Below are positions 40,991 to 53,937 of a stretch of DNA of 64,000 bases, in pieces. The DNA lies in assembly GCA_019614645.1 (NCBI GenBank), contig JABWDB010000018.1, positions 2,534,501 to 2,598,500 on the forward strand, read 5' to 3'. The position numbers were made by a program, and so were the translations under genes. The DNA is from Stratiolaelaps scimitus (lineage: Eukaryota > Arthropoda > Arachnida > Mesostigmata > Laelapidae). A model generated the notes under the pieces. The model saw only the letters and a list, made by a program, of their open reading frames with translations, was not told where the DNA came from and did not search any database. Position 1 is the first letter of the stretch. Every line of letters begins with the position of its first letter.

Positions 40991-41299
40991 TAATCAGTAA
41001 TTTACAAACTGCTGTGTATGTCCGACTTCGCGCTTAAGTACGCCTCATTCCTGCTCAAGCAACAGCAATCGTTCAGCAGCAGCACTCGGCTGCTGCCGCT
41101 TGCTCGAATTACAACTGCAAGCCCATGTTGCCATATTACAACTACTCCACACAGCTCGCGAAATGTCAGCCATTCTGTGTGTCAGGCCGTTCGCCCGTGC
41201 GTTCATCTCTCCGTACGCTTTAGCTAGCAAGCGAGTTATTACAGCGGCTAGTTGTCCCTTAAGGGTAGTGAATGAAGTTTGAGCCACTTTACAGATTAG

Positions 41300-41938
41300 T
41301 GATGCCGTCATATTAGTTTGCGTTTTCTTCTGGCGGCTTCCCCGCGCCGGCTGACTGCTGGCGTCGCCGCCACCGTCGTGGTCCATCCTGTTTCATTTCA
41401 GTCGACGCTTTCGTGTGTTTCTGGTTCCACGTTCTGTTGCTGCTGGCGGTGGCGATGGCTGGGCTCAGCTGCGTTGCTCTCCTTCGCGTTCTTTTCCTTT
41501 TCTTCTCTGCGCCGCCCGTTTACGGGGAGCAACCGCCGGAGAGCTGGACGCGATCGGCAGACAGCGGTTGTAGTCGACCAGCTCTCCTGCACGCTATGCG
41601 CGCGCTAGCCAGCCAGCCAGCTCCGACAGGACCGCCACTGCCGCCTATTGCGTACGATCAACAGTGTTCCGTCGCCTCAGGGCGCAACCACCAGCAGCAG
41701 CAGCAGCAGCAACAGCGGCCGTAGTCGTTGATAGTCGCAGTAGTTCTTTATTTCTTGTATCTATCCTCTCTCGATTTAGTTCGGGGCTGTATTGCCGCTG
41801 TCGGTACTCCGTTAGTTCCGTTTGTTTGTTTGCCAGTCACCGCTATTCTCGTCACCGTCGCGGTTGTCCTCCTCCGATGAGGGGTCACCACCACCGCCGC
41901 CGCCACCAACAACCAACGGTCATCGCGTTGTTGTTGGC

Positions 41939-41977
<39 letters not shown>

Positions 41978-42480
41978 AGAACTGAGAGAAGTTTATATAT
42001 TCAGCTTCTCTCAGATTGCCGGTGCTACTGAACCTGTCTGGGTGTTTGTCCTGTCGACGTTCGCTTTCGACCTGTCTCTGTGCAGGCGGGCTGTCCGTCC
42101 CTCCATCCATCTGTCTGTCTCTGTCTGTTCGTGTCTCCCGTTTACGTGTGCGTGTAACGAGTCTCGCGGCAACAGTAACAACAACGACAGCAGCAGCAGC
42201 AGCGGCGGCGGCGGTAACAGCGGCCATGTAGGCGCATGAGCTGGACGCGCGGCCACGAGTCAACTCTCTGTCCAAGTCTGCCGCTAGTACAACTAACGAC
42301 GACTCTTGCCGCGCCTTGTTGAGGAATGAAGGACGCGTACTCCTTCCGATCTACGATCGACGAGGATGGGACCGCCACCAAAACTCGAGATAGCAAAGAC
42401 CCGTTCTGAAAGAGAGACATACACATACAAACACACACACACACAACCGCTCACGAGCACTGACACGAGACAGAGGCGGT
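41300..42480. other. CpG-, CAG- and CT-repeat-rich block
   Basis: Contains a CAG-type tract at 41,691-41,720, a (CT)n tract at 41,942-41,974 followed by a perfect 10-bp stem (41982-41991 with 42005-42014), a second AGC/GGC tract at 42,190-42,215 and an AC tract near 42,432-42,445. Open frames on both strands translate to Ser-, Gln-, Ala- or Arg-rich simple sequence. It may be an alternative promoter or first exon, but no transcript structure could be fixed. Confidence 0.45.
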
Positions 42481-45111
42481 GGTGAGACACAAACATTCGG
42501 ATGTTACGTCGCCTCTGAGAACAATCATTCGGATCATCGGCTGCTTTTGGCCGCTTAGCCAACTCGGGGCAGAGGTGGGGCGGCAGAGCGGGATTGCAGT
42601 TGTCCTAGGCCACGGGCAGGGCGAAATTCACCATTGGTTTCATAGATTCGTCAGTACAAAGGAAGGCGACAGACAGACGGTCGATGGCGAAAAGCTCTGG
42701 TTGTTCCATATTGGATATTTTATGTGCGCTGCTGCTGCTGTTGCTATTGTTGTTGTCGTTGTTGTTGTTTGCTTTTGGTTGCAATAGCTATTGGTTGTTG
42801 CAGTTGTTGTTTAGGTTGTGGATGACAGGAGTTAGTCTCGCTGCGTGCAATACTGATAGTAGATTATTGCTATTGTCATTGCTTATCACCGCTGTCGACG
42901 AACAGGTTGTTGTCCGGGCGTTGGCAGCTGGCTGTGCCACGATGTGGGTAAATAGGGTGACCGTTTGGTGGCGGGTGCCTGTTAGGTTAACTTGAGTGAC
43001 CTTTAGATGATTCGTTTTAAGAATAAACGGTTGTCAGAAACGATAGGTCAAAAATATCTAGAGGTTGCATGAGGTGGCAATATGTTGACGATCTTGCGAG
43101 AATCAATAATGATCCTTGTGCAAAGACTGGTTTTTATGGGCGATGTACATAGAATACAATGATGACTGTAGTTAAGGTTTTCACAATGCGTGTGGATGGC
43201 GATCAATACTGAAGGGATTTATGGCTTTATAATTGTTTAGATGGTTGACTTCGGGATTACCTGATACATCAGTAGGCTTGGTCAAAACACCCTGAGTTAT
43301 CAAACTGATTTGTTTACATTGACAAGGAGCACGTTCTGGCGGAAAATTCTTTTCTGCAGAATTTTTTGCATATTGACAAGAAATCTTAAACGGTGTCAAG
43401 CTAACTCAAGGCGTCCATATGAACGGCATGCATGAACTGGAAACAATTTAGCAAGTCGATGTGTATCTCGAAGCGTCTCATCGCGTTCACTGTAACAGAC
43501 CCTGAGAACAACTGCTTGGTCATTCGGGACGACTTTTGAGACCACTGAACTCACTGGTCAATGTAGCAAAGAATGCAAAATTTAACAAATCCGTCTTATG
43601 TCCGACGATAATATCAGGTTCCATTCATTTGTCGAATTTTAGAACTACGATAAATCTTCATCTGTATGGCGACACTGGTACACAAATATTACTATATTAC
43701 CGTGATAGTGATTATTAGTATTAGCTACACGCTCTGTGCTTTGAGCGCTCTGTTTTTGGTGACTATTTCATTATTGCACAATACTGACTGACTCACCAAT
43801 ACTAATGAGCGATGGCAACCCTGTCTTTGTTAATTTGGATTGTTCCATTGAGCGTGCCCGTTAACCATGGCCTAGTTTTTGAGCTTCGTCATAAGCGTAC
43901 GTGATCTGTCCCTGGACAGACGCCGTTCCCATGACACGTGGTTGTTCTATTTCTACCAGAAAATGATGATTCCCCAAGCCCGCATCCCGGCATATACTCA
44001 AGCTCCGCTTTATATTTCTCATATTTATTCTGTTTAGGATTGTGCTGCTCGAATTCAGCATCGTATGTCGCAAAACACCGCTGCAGGGTGTGCAGTATGA
44101 GCAGATTTTCCGACGTCGTCCAATACCGCCATACTGTGCCCGTTTCAGTTTTGTTAGCGAGCTACCTAAGCGTTTGATGATGGTACCGTTCTATTGTTTG
44201 GGACATCGCCAAGAACCGTAGTGGCGTTCGCGCTGTTTCCGAATCTTGACGCGATACAGGTATCAGGATGATAAGCTTAATTACAATGTTAATAATAATA
44301 ATAATAATAATCATAACAACGCTTCGATCTGTATCATGATCACAATAATACCGTACTTTTGGTTTGATTATTAACAAACAAAGGCTAAAAGAAGCAATGT
44401 CTGAGTACCTGCGTGGGGCAGACGAAGGGCACGTAATGATAGATATTTTAGCGCATACTCAGTCTGGGCGCTTTTTCTATCCACAGGGATGTTGAATTGT
44501 AAAATTGCCTGCACAGGTTCGAAATACCAATTGACTGTACATGACTCGCACCTGCAACAAAGAGGTCACCTGCAGCAAAGGCTTTCCGTGTTTAATTACT
44601 GCTTGGATAATGTCCAATGACGATTCCGGTGACTGTCCAGCTCTATGTTCGAAGCACTGAAGGCACATCCCATATTAAGGTGGCTCTTCGAAGAACCTGT
44701 CCCTATTTAAGACCATGCTGTGTGTTGAGGTTATTCGACGCTGGTGTGGCGACGTGTCATGGAACCACGCGTGTCTAACACCTGTGTTTACATTTTTTGA
44801 CCACTGCTTTACAGAAGGAACTTCGAATGCATTTTTAGTGCGAACCAATCCGGTGACCTCCACCCGACGTTATCCAGTACCAAACATCGGTGTCGCTCCT
44901 TGACAACGATTCATGCACGATAGGCAGTCCAAAGTAGCCCTCAAGCGTGGCTTGCTAGAAGAACGTTGAGCCGCTCCAGATCAAACCAGTGCGGGGTTTC
45001 CGGACAAACACGGGCGTTGAGCCCTGTTCTGCAAACCGAGCTCATAGGCGTCGACGATTTCGGGTTCGGGAATGGGATGATGACACGTCGCTGGTGTGAT
45101 GTAATAAAGGA

Positions 45112-48100
45112 ATGAGAATGTCGTTCCGTTTGGCGGACTACTTCGTGGTGGTCGGCTTCGACCACTGCAAGGAGAGATCAGGAAACAGTCAGGGCATCGT
45201 CGAGCAAAGATACCCCGTCACCGACTGGAAAGATGTGGCCTTCATTCAAGGTTAGCTACCGTACAAGAAAAATGACAAGCAAGCAAACTCATCGTTTATC
45301 ATACTGTAAATAGCCGATACACTGTTTGTCTCCGGTCTGCTCTGGCGAATCAGTGACCTATGTCACTATCGTTGAATTGCTGAAAATTAGCGAGGAAGAA
45401 CCCTTGTGACCTCCCCTTCCAAACGCCCTGGAACAACATCCGCGAAGGCGAATACCCTTACTCGCAAATGTACTGCTCCGGTAGAGGATCTTCGAACATT
45501 CTGTGAACTATAGCTTAGCTAACTGGCTGTCAGAAAACCATTACGTGCTTACAATAAGTGATAAACACGAATTGTCATCCCTTCCCATTATCAATAATTG
45601 TTGCTTAAGGCATATACTATTCACCATATACTTGCTTAAGGCATATACTATTCACCATATACTTGCTTAAGGCATATACTATTCACCATATACTTTCATA
45701 TACTTGCTACCTATGGCGCCAAACTTTCAATGGCCCTTATGGTGGAACTCCGAAGAGCAGACGCGCATATGTGTTCTCCCATGACGTGATTGAAGTTCTC
45801 TTAATGTCTTCACTTCGGTTTTTTCCACCTCACAGTGTTACCTGGCTGCGCTTTCATGTTCTTGAAGGTTTGATACCCGGCAACACGATCCGCGATTAAC
45901 TCTGTCCCCATGTACCCTGGGCCAATTGTTAAATTTGATGGTAAATGCAAGAATATCGATTTCTTCGAAAGCAGTCAAATATTTTGTGTGATTGTTCCCA
46001 TTGCTTTCATATTTAAGCATTTTCGTTTCCTCGTCGCATCCAAGGCACCTACTATAAACCCAATATATAAAGGTAACGGCCTTTGGTATATTCGAGGTTA
46101 AGGGCTAAATGCCTGACCGCAGACCAAACCTCACATCCACCTAAGAACCCCGGGAGCCACTATCTCGGCGTCCGGGACCGAAAGGGCAATCGGAAATATC
46201 GGCCAGGGTAGCGTTCCCTGTCCCACTAACCACCATTTGTCCACCATACGGTTCTACAGTTCCCCTGAACTCGCCTTCAACGCTAATATCATAGAATAGC
46301 GATTGTTGAACAACCCCGAGCTGCTCTCTCGCTCCTGGTTTAGGAGATTTTCTCTCATCTCTTCGCTGATCACAGTCTTCAACGACTCGGTTCCACGCTT
46401 AGGCCTTCATTTTCATTAAACTTCTCCAGCTAGCCCCATATAGCGCGCTTCCTCCGTGAACGTCCCGTGTGATCTCCATCTCTCGCACCTCCAATTCGCT
46501 CGCCTTCCTCCCGAAATTCTATGATTCATTGATTATTCCCTCATTGTTCCCCTGATCCACGTAGCACCGCGTGGTGGTCAGTTGCTGGTGATTACACATT
46601 GACCCCGAAATAGAATCATATCGGATACTGCCGCAGTATACAGTAGTGCGTGCGATCTGCGAAATTACTCGGTGTCGTCGTTGCGTTTCTATCATGCGTT
46701 GTGATTTGCTTCAAAACACCGGATTACTGTACATTGTTGACATTGTCTTTTTGTTGATAGGCATCGAGACGTTCTGCCAACCCCAGGGGTGGTCACTGGC
46801 GACGCAGCCGCTCAAGCCATCGTTTTTCGTTGCTGTGCTAACGGACATTACGGGGACGCGGCATAATGCCGCGATATTTGCCTTCACCGAGCCAGTCGCG
46901 TTGGAGAGGCAACATGAACGGCATTCGCTGACGTACGCACCTCGATGTCTCGTGCTTGTCGCTAGACATGCTCACATCAACATACTCAGGTTAGAAAACG
47001 GCATCCTGATTTCATAATTCACGCTTGATGAAATACGAAGCTGGGGAGCGCAGCTGCCATGAGATGATGACTCGTAACAAGCGTTCAATATATCGATTTG
47101 TGAAATAAATAAGAGAACTAGCGAGAGTTTTGGGATAATATATTACCAAGTGTGCATTTCAACGAAATAATAATCTGCTAAGCTATCATCTGCTTGTAAA
47201 TGGTAAGGCGTAATAGCAGCAAATGTCTGGACAAAGATGCGGTCGAGGTTTCAAGTTGTTGGTGTTGTTCACTTGACAGGCAATGTTTGGGATTGATTTA
47301 TACGGCGCATGTGGATCGTCTCCAAGCTCCTCTGGAGACGTTGGTGGGAAATGTACTTGGGGCAGTCAATATACCCCCACCGGGATCTCCACCGTTACGA
47401 TTTTCACTCGGAGCCGGTGATTTGCAGGTAATGTCAATAACTAAACGCAAATGCTAATGACCAAGACGCGAAATAGGGTCTACATGCTGATCTTAGTTAA
47501 TGTGCTGTCACTTTAAGCACGTGCCGCATTTTCTCTTGATAAACTCCCAAATGTTTTACTGTCCGTGCATTAGTTTATAGTAGAATAATGTCTAGCTGTT
47601 ACTTCCCTGAACCTTTATCTCAGGACCTTAAGGCCATTTTTACGAGGACTCGATTGATCCTCGTTTTTCTAGCTCACGACATAACATTGCCCGGCATTAC
47701 TATAGACTGTGATAGTATTCAAATCAAAATAAAATACTGAACAATATTAGTACAATAAATATAAATTGTGCTATACACAGTGAGAATTGTTATCGCAAAT
47801 CATTTTTCACTTCGGGCCAGAATGTTTCAGCTTAGTCAAGTTGTCAGACACCGCTCGAAAGCGATCCTATGGCGATTAGACTCTCTTATGACATTTAGTC
47901 CCCCAAGATCTATTGGCCAATGCATCGTTCCTTTGTTAGCGGCAGGCGTGATTGACTACGAGAGACACTCAGACAGGCTACGACCTCTAACTTTATTTTC
48001 AAAACTGGAAACGCACTGTGCGCCTGTCAGAGCTTGCTGGATAGTTGGACGGAGACCGTATGTCTGAAAGACGGCCGACACTGGATTGCCAGCATGAAAT

Positions 48101-51100
48101 CGTTTCAGCAGTGTGAAAAGGCATTTCTAATCGTTTGTTTGTATTCTAGGTCATCGAGCCGAGAAAATTCGCTGCCGTCCCGGTAACCGGAACAAGCGTT
48201 TACTCATTGTTCTCGCAGCTCTCCGCACACAACGTGGTGCGTAGCCTTCGGGAGTGCTAGTTTTTTTTCCGTGTGGTAATTTGTGTACCGCGATCCGCCA
48301 TTCATTGCCCTTCTTAGCTTTTTTTGATTCGGGGGAGGCGGAGGAGTATCTGTACCATAGTTTGTTTTAGTTAACTCTCAGCTGTAGCAACGTGTTTGGC
48401 CTCATCTAGAAAAGAGCGCTTTCTTGCTCTACGGTCAGATTTTTCACTAGTGGTAGAACAGCCGGCCCGGTCAAGCTAGACGTTCATAGTCGCCCAATCC
48501 CGTCTGCACACCAATGCTGCACCCATCACATTTTCGAACGATCTCCGTCCAATTACAGGTGCAGTTGCTGTGCGCGGCAATGTCCGAGTTCAAGATCGTC
48601 CTCTTCTCCCAGAGTCATCTGCGTCTACAGCAGTCCTGCCATGCGATTATCTCACTGATGTATCCGTTTCAATACACCCATGTCTACATTCCCCTGCTGC
48701 CATCAGCGCTCATCGAGGTTCTCAACACGCCGACCCCATTTATCATGGGCTGTCACGCTTCGTTGCGGGACGAAATCCATGACATCTACGACGTGATGAT
48801 GGTTGATCTAGATAGGTACGATAGCCTTCGAGAGTTCTGTACGATTAAATGCTGACTACGGGTCAGTCCAAGAAAAAATGTGTTAGTTCTGTTGAGCCTC
48901 GTCGGTGGCTGCCAATTGCGCTTCGCGCGAGCATTGCTCACGAAGATCATAGCGTGATATTGGTCTTGAGAATTTTAGTTTCGAATTTTTTTTTCCTACT
49001 GCTATGTGAGCTGGCATTGTTCGCATCGGAACGTATACTTTGAGGATGTTAAAAGTAAATCTGGAGAAGGGGTTTGAAGATCTTCGTCTGCACGCGTCGT
49101 AGACCAAACACGTGCACGTTTTTAATTACATATTACTTTAAGGAAAAACGCAACAATTTCGAAGTGATGTGGACATCTGTATATGACGATTGTTTAGAAA
49201 TCGCTAAAATCTAAGATGAGTGAATGAGTTCGGTGGAATGGTCCCAATGAGGTCAACCAGGGATCGACATTTCTTGTTGACCTCATTGGTTGACGTTTGT
49301 TGGGGGCCATGCAGCATACAAATGCTTAATTAACCTCTCTATTGTTCCGATTTATTATCCCGTCAACCAACTAGTCAGCTGCCTTATTTACCAACCAGAC
49401 ACATTTAGCCAGATAGACGCAATTTATTATAGGTCAACAACAGTCGTAACTCAATTCCGATGATGTGATAAATGTGCATATATATTCCGTCTCTGAAACT
49501 CTCTGTTGTTGTTATTGTTGTTTTTGCTGCTGCTGCTGCTACCGCCGCTTCCTTCGTCCGATGTCGTCGACACGTCTACCATCGATCGGTACAGTGGATC
49601 CCTTGATGTGCCTCAGTGTGTGCGTATTCCCGCGTTACCAGACACGCTGCTGCAGCGTCTACACGCTGATCTCTGCTCGGCGCTACAGCCGGAACTGTTG
49701 ACCGCGGACGATGCGTTCCCTTCGGATGCCGCCAGCTGTGCCAATGGGCCAACGCCCACCGGACGAGAGCGGTGTTCAAGCACCCGTGAGGATCCGGCGG
49801 CACTGGACAAACAGATCCGCGCCATCTTCCTGCGAATGTTCGCCCAAATGCTGCAGGGCTATCGGTGCTGTCTGACGGTCGTGCGGATTCATCCCGAGCC
49901 GCTGGTGGTGTTCAACCGAGCGGCGTTTCTTAGCCGGCGCGAGGTTGCCAAGAACAAGTCGGAGTTTGTCGAGAAACTGCTCGAGTCAATGTTCTTTCAA
50001 CAGTTTGTTGAAGCACGCGGCCCGCCGTACCGCGCATGCGATCTGTTCGACGAGGTCTATGTAGAGATGCAACAACTCATCAAGAGTCGGGAGCAGCACA
50101 TCCTTGATATCGGCAAGCTGCTCTATGAAAATGAACACCACGGGTCCCAGCTGCTGCAGCGGGTGCCACAGCCCACGCAAGGCGCATTCACGCGAATCCA
50201 CCAGCCGCCATTTCCTCGGCTTGTCGACCAGCAGATCACAGTGATCATTGAACAGCATGCCGTCAGTGGTAAGTCGTCGACGAACACCGGCGCGGGTAAA
50301 GGCGGCGAAGGGCTTCGGATTGTGCCGAACGCGGGTTTAGCAGGCCGTTCGGCTAGTGGCGCCGCTATGGAGAGGAAGCTCGATGTGCTCCGACAATGTG
50401 TCAGGTGTATCCTGGCTGAACGTAATCTCGCAGAGGCGCGAAAGTGCCTACCGGGAGTACTGCGCGCGTTCGAGAGTCCCTCAGCGAGGGCCGCCCTATC
50501 GTACGAATTGCGACGGCACGTCGGCGGGACGAATCGGGTCGAACTCGACATGGGACAGTTTGATCTGATCATCCGTCTAATGAACGCCGCCCTCCAGGAT
50601 GACCCACACACGCATGTGGACAACACGATCGGTATAGCTATTCTTCTCCTGCCGCTGACACAGGTTTGTGATCTTCTGACCTCGTTTGGCACTATCGAGT
50701 AAGTTTGATTTCAAAACGTTGCCAGGCAAAATGGATTATAAGGTATGAATCGCAAACGGCAATATGCGCTAAGCGCACAGTCCAATCAATGGGGCCATTT
50801 CGTATAAAGCTAAGTACCATCAAGGGATACAAATATATATATATATAGCACATGGGCAATATGTGAACGAATATGCGCTATTGAGTCACGGGGTAGGCCA
50901 TTCGATTAGGAGGAATCAACGAATGACATTTTCCCGATTTGTTAATTTCGATTACATTACAAACTAAATTTTGCTCGCTTCTCCTCTCTCCCGTGTGTCT
51001 CTGTTCCCCGGGACCAGATCTTCTGTCGTCGTTTAGCACAAAACGTCGTCCAGTTTGCATACACATGTCTACAGGAGCACGCGGTCTGGGCCAGCCCCGA

Positions 51101-53891
51101 GTTTTGGCAGGCCGCGTTCCACCAAGATGTGGAACGAAATATCGTCGCCCTGTATCAGGAAAGTAGTGAATTCCCACCTTCGGCGCTCGAGCTGTGTGCC
51201 ACTCAGATCAAGCTCGCTCAGGGCAACAACACGGGCACGTTCCAGATCAACACCTGCGCCCAGAGAGAGGAGCAAACTGTTTATAGTCAAGCGGTAAATA
51301 TAGAATATAGGATTAACATTTGAATTTCTACTGCAATCGTATATCATCATAAATATGATATAGCCCGTGCGAAGAAGTACAAGTAGCGCAGATAGTGAGT
51401 ACGGCGCGCGATGAAAAGAAATCCCTCGAAAATCGAATGGCTAGCACACAGCGTTCGGTATCTCGAGACCAGCGCGAGCAGTCGTATCCCTCGAGGATGA
51501 TGATTAGCACATTGTGCTCATGAAAAATACAATCTACGTTGGATTATACTGTGCTGTATATTTAGGTGGAGTACATTTACCTGGTGACGTGCCTTCGGAT
51601 TCCACCAGACCTCCGACCATCGAGAGGTGGCCATGGTGTCGGCGGAGGGGACAAGACAAATGCGGGTGGTAGTGAAAGCAACTCGATGTGCGACGCCGAC
51701 TCAGTTGATGGTGAGGGATCGTTCGCCGCCCCCGAGGACGATTCGTGCGTGGCGCTGAAGCAAAGTGTTATCAAGTTCATCTCGAGGTTCATCGACAAGG
51801 TACGAACTAGCGAAACTTCGCTTGGGATATATGTGTAATTGAACGACTGGCCGAGAGGACACTCGTCAAATGTACTGTAACTCGATGTTGCCTCCGGCAG
51901 TTGAGCAAAGATATCATTTTTATCACATTCACTTGCATTTGTCACCATGAGACGAAACTCAGTAGTATACGGCTGGGTTTAGAGGCCGAGGTGCCTCAAA
52001 AACGCAATACTAACAGACAATGATCCCCAATGATTTTAACACTGGCCCCCGCAACCTCTGTTGTTGTTGTTGTACGATGTTGCTCTCGATGCAGGTTTGC
52101 ACCGATGCTGGGGTGACATCGCCCCACATGCGTCAATTGCATTCGATGATTCCGCAGCACGTTGACATGCAGCTAGACGAAATGCGATCAGTTTATCGAG
52201 AAAGTCAACGTCTTCCGCCGGTTCTAAAGGCTAAGATACTTCAGCCCTGCCTCCTGCCCGGTGAAACGGTCTGCGAAGCCGTCAGGTGAGCAGCTCTCTT
52301 TCTCCCTGTATCTCTCTTTATAATCAATCGCTCGACAAGGGCCTTTACAACCTAAACAAACCATGGTGTCTTCATATGCAACAATAGTGTAGAGAATAGT
52401 TCGATCATCCGATTTTATTCTGCGCTGCATATTAAAACTTGGGTCTGCTCGCAATGCGATCAATGCTGGTAGAATCACACTTTGTCCTAAGAACAACTGG
52501 CTCATTTACGTTGTGTGCTGCATATTAGTGCCAAATCACTACTGTGTTTGCTCGCATTGCCGGTGATGGATGTTGGCCCCATCAGCAAAAGCGGCTCGCT
52601 AGTCCAAACTACCAAGTTCATGTGCACTTTTAACTGATTAATAGTCCTAAAAATGCATTTTATTTCAGTTTTTTAAGCACCACTAATTGGAATCATAGCA
52701 AAGCACGGATGGATATTATTTGACGATCACCATTCATATAGACCAGTTTTTTTTTGCATTTCACACAAACGCAAGGAAGGATGAATGCGGTAGAATCGCG
52801 GGGATTGAACTTACAGCCATCCATAGTCTACTGCTGTTCGGGTGTTGCATATAGAATTTTCGCTGCGATTTCAAGCTATGCCATGCAACGAATCTGTTAT
52901 GCTAGCGGCGAAATATCGTTCTTTGTGGGTAACTCTCTCTTCACTGGAGCAGCATATTGTGCTACGCTTAGTAGTGTACCGTATGTATCCAGGCTTGTGG
53001 CAATTGCTTCATCGATTTCACTTCGCTCCTCGCTTGGCGAGATGGTGCGTGCGTCCGGCCATATTGTTCCTTAACAGTGTCTGTACCAGTTTGTCGCCGT
53101 TCTGTCTGGATCGTCCACGCTGTCAGGCGACCATCCCACCGATTTAAAGGGAACTCCTTGTTTGTGTATAGCAATCACCTACCGATTTCGAGGCGTTACT
53201 ATCGTACTCGAAGCCAAAGTGGGAAATATCCCAGAAATACCATACACTGTTGTCGATATGTGTCAAAACCATGTGTTGTTACGGGCTGCAAACGGGCTGT
53301 AGTACCTTTGAATTTGTGCTGAGCCGAGCTTGAGTTCAGTCAACGCTGCGAAGGAGGAAATTAGCACCCACTTGGTGTAAATTGAACCGGTAAGCTCAGA
53401 CGCTGTCGAAGAAGCCAGCAGCATTAATCTTGTGTACTGCTGGCAAAAAGGCATCGCAAAAATAACCAAACTGAAAGAACACATTTCTCGAGCTGAACCT
53501 ATTGAGGGTCAACTCGAGAAGCTCATGAAGACGATAAAAAAAAGTCCTTATATACCTCCTTATACTCTGATATATAACGAAAGCTCGTAATACTACAGGG
53601 ACTTGCGCAAGCCGGAAAAAACAACGACTAAATGGTATCAGTGACAAAGATCAAGGCCAAAGACAGCACAGTGGAGTTCTTCGAAATGCCCTTCCAAGAT
53701 CTCAAGAGTCCCAGAGTAGAATGGCGCCGCACGTACAAATTGTTGGGCTACCCGCCTCGAAATTTTCCGACCAGCCAAAGATCTCTTCTCCAAATTGCAT
53801 TATTTGCAGCACAGAGAAAATCAATGGGCGAAGACTCTAGCATTTACTTCTGGTATATTTCGTTCGTTTTCGCGACGCATGAGCGATTCTC

Positions 53892-53937
<46 letters not shown>

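Larger units (their letters stand above)
38903..45111. other. Long non-coding stretch upstream of Sbf coding exons
   Basis: If the leader exon at 38,690-38,902 belongs to Sbf, this is its first intron. It holds (TA)n tracts at 40,156-40,190 and 40,903-40,988, a CpG/CAG/CT-rich block at 41,300-42,480 and (ATT)n near 44,290-44,310. No protein exon was recognised; the long open frames in the 41.3-42.5 kb block are products of triplet and CT repeats. Confidence 0.45.

Noticed and set aside
41664..42275. Long open frames on both strands (191 and 175 codons)
   Set aside because: Products of CAG/GGC/CT repeats; overlapping frames on both strands, Ser/Ala/Arg-rich, with no similarity to known proteins.
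53140..53880. Open stretches in Sbf intron 9 resembling a degenerate mobile-element protein
   Set aside because: Fragments in different frames with no motif I could identify; not enough to annotate.
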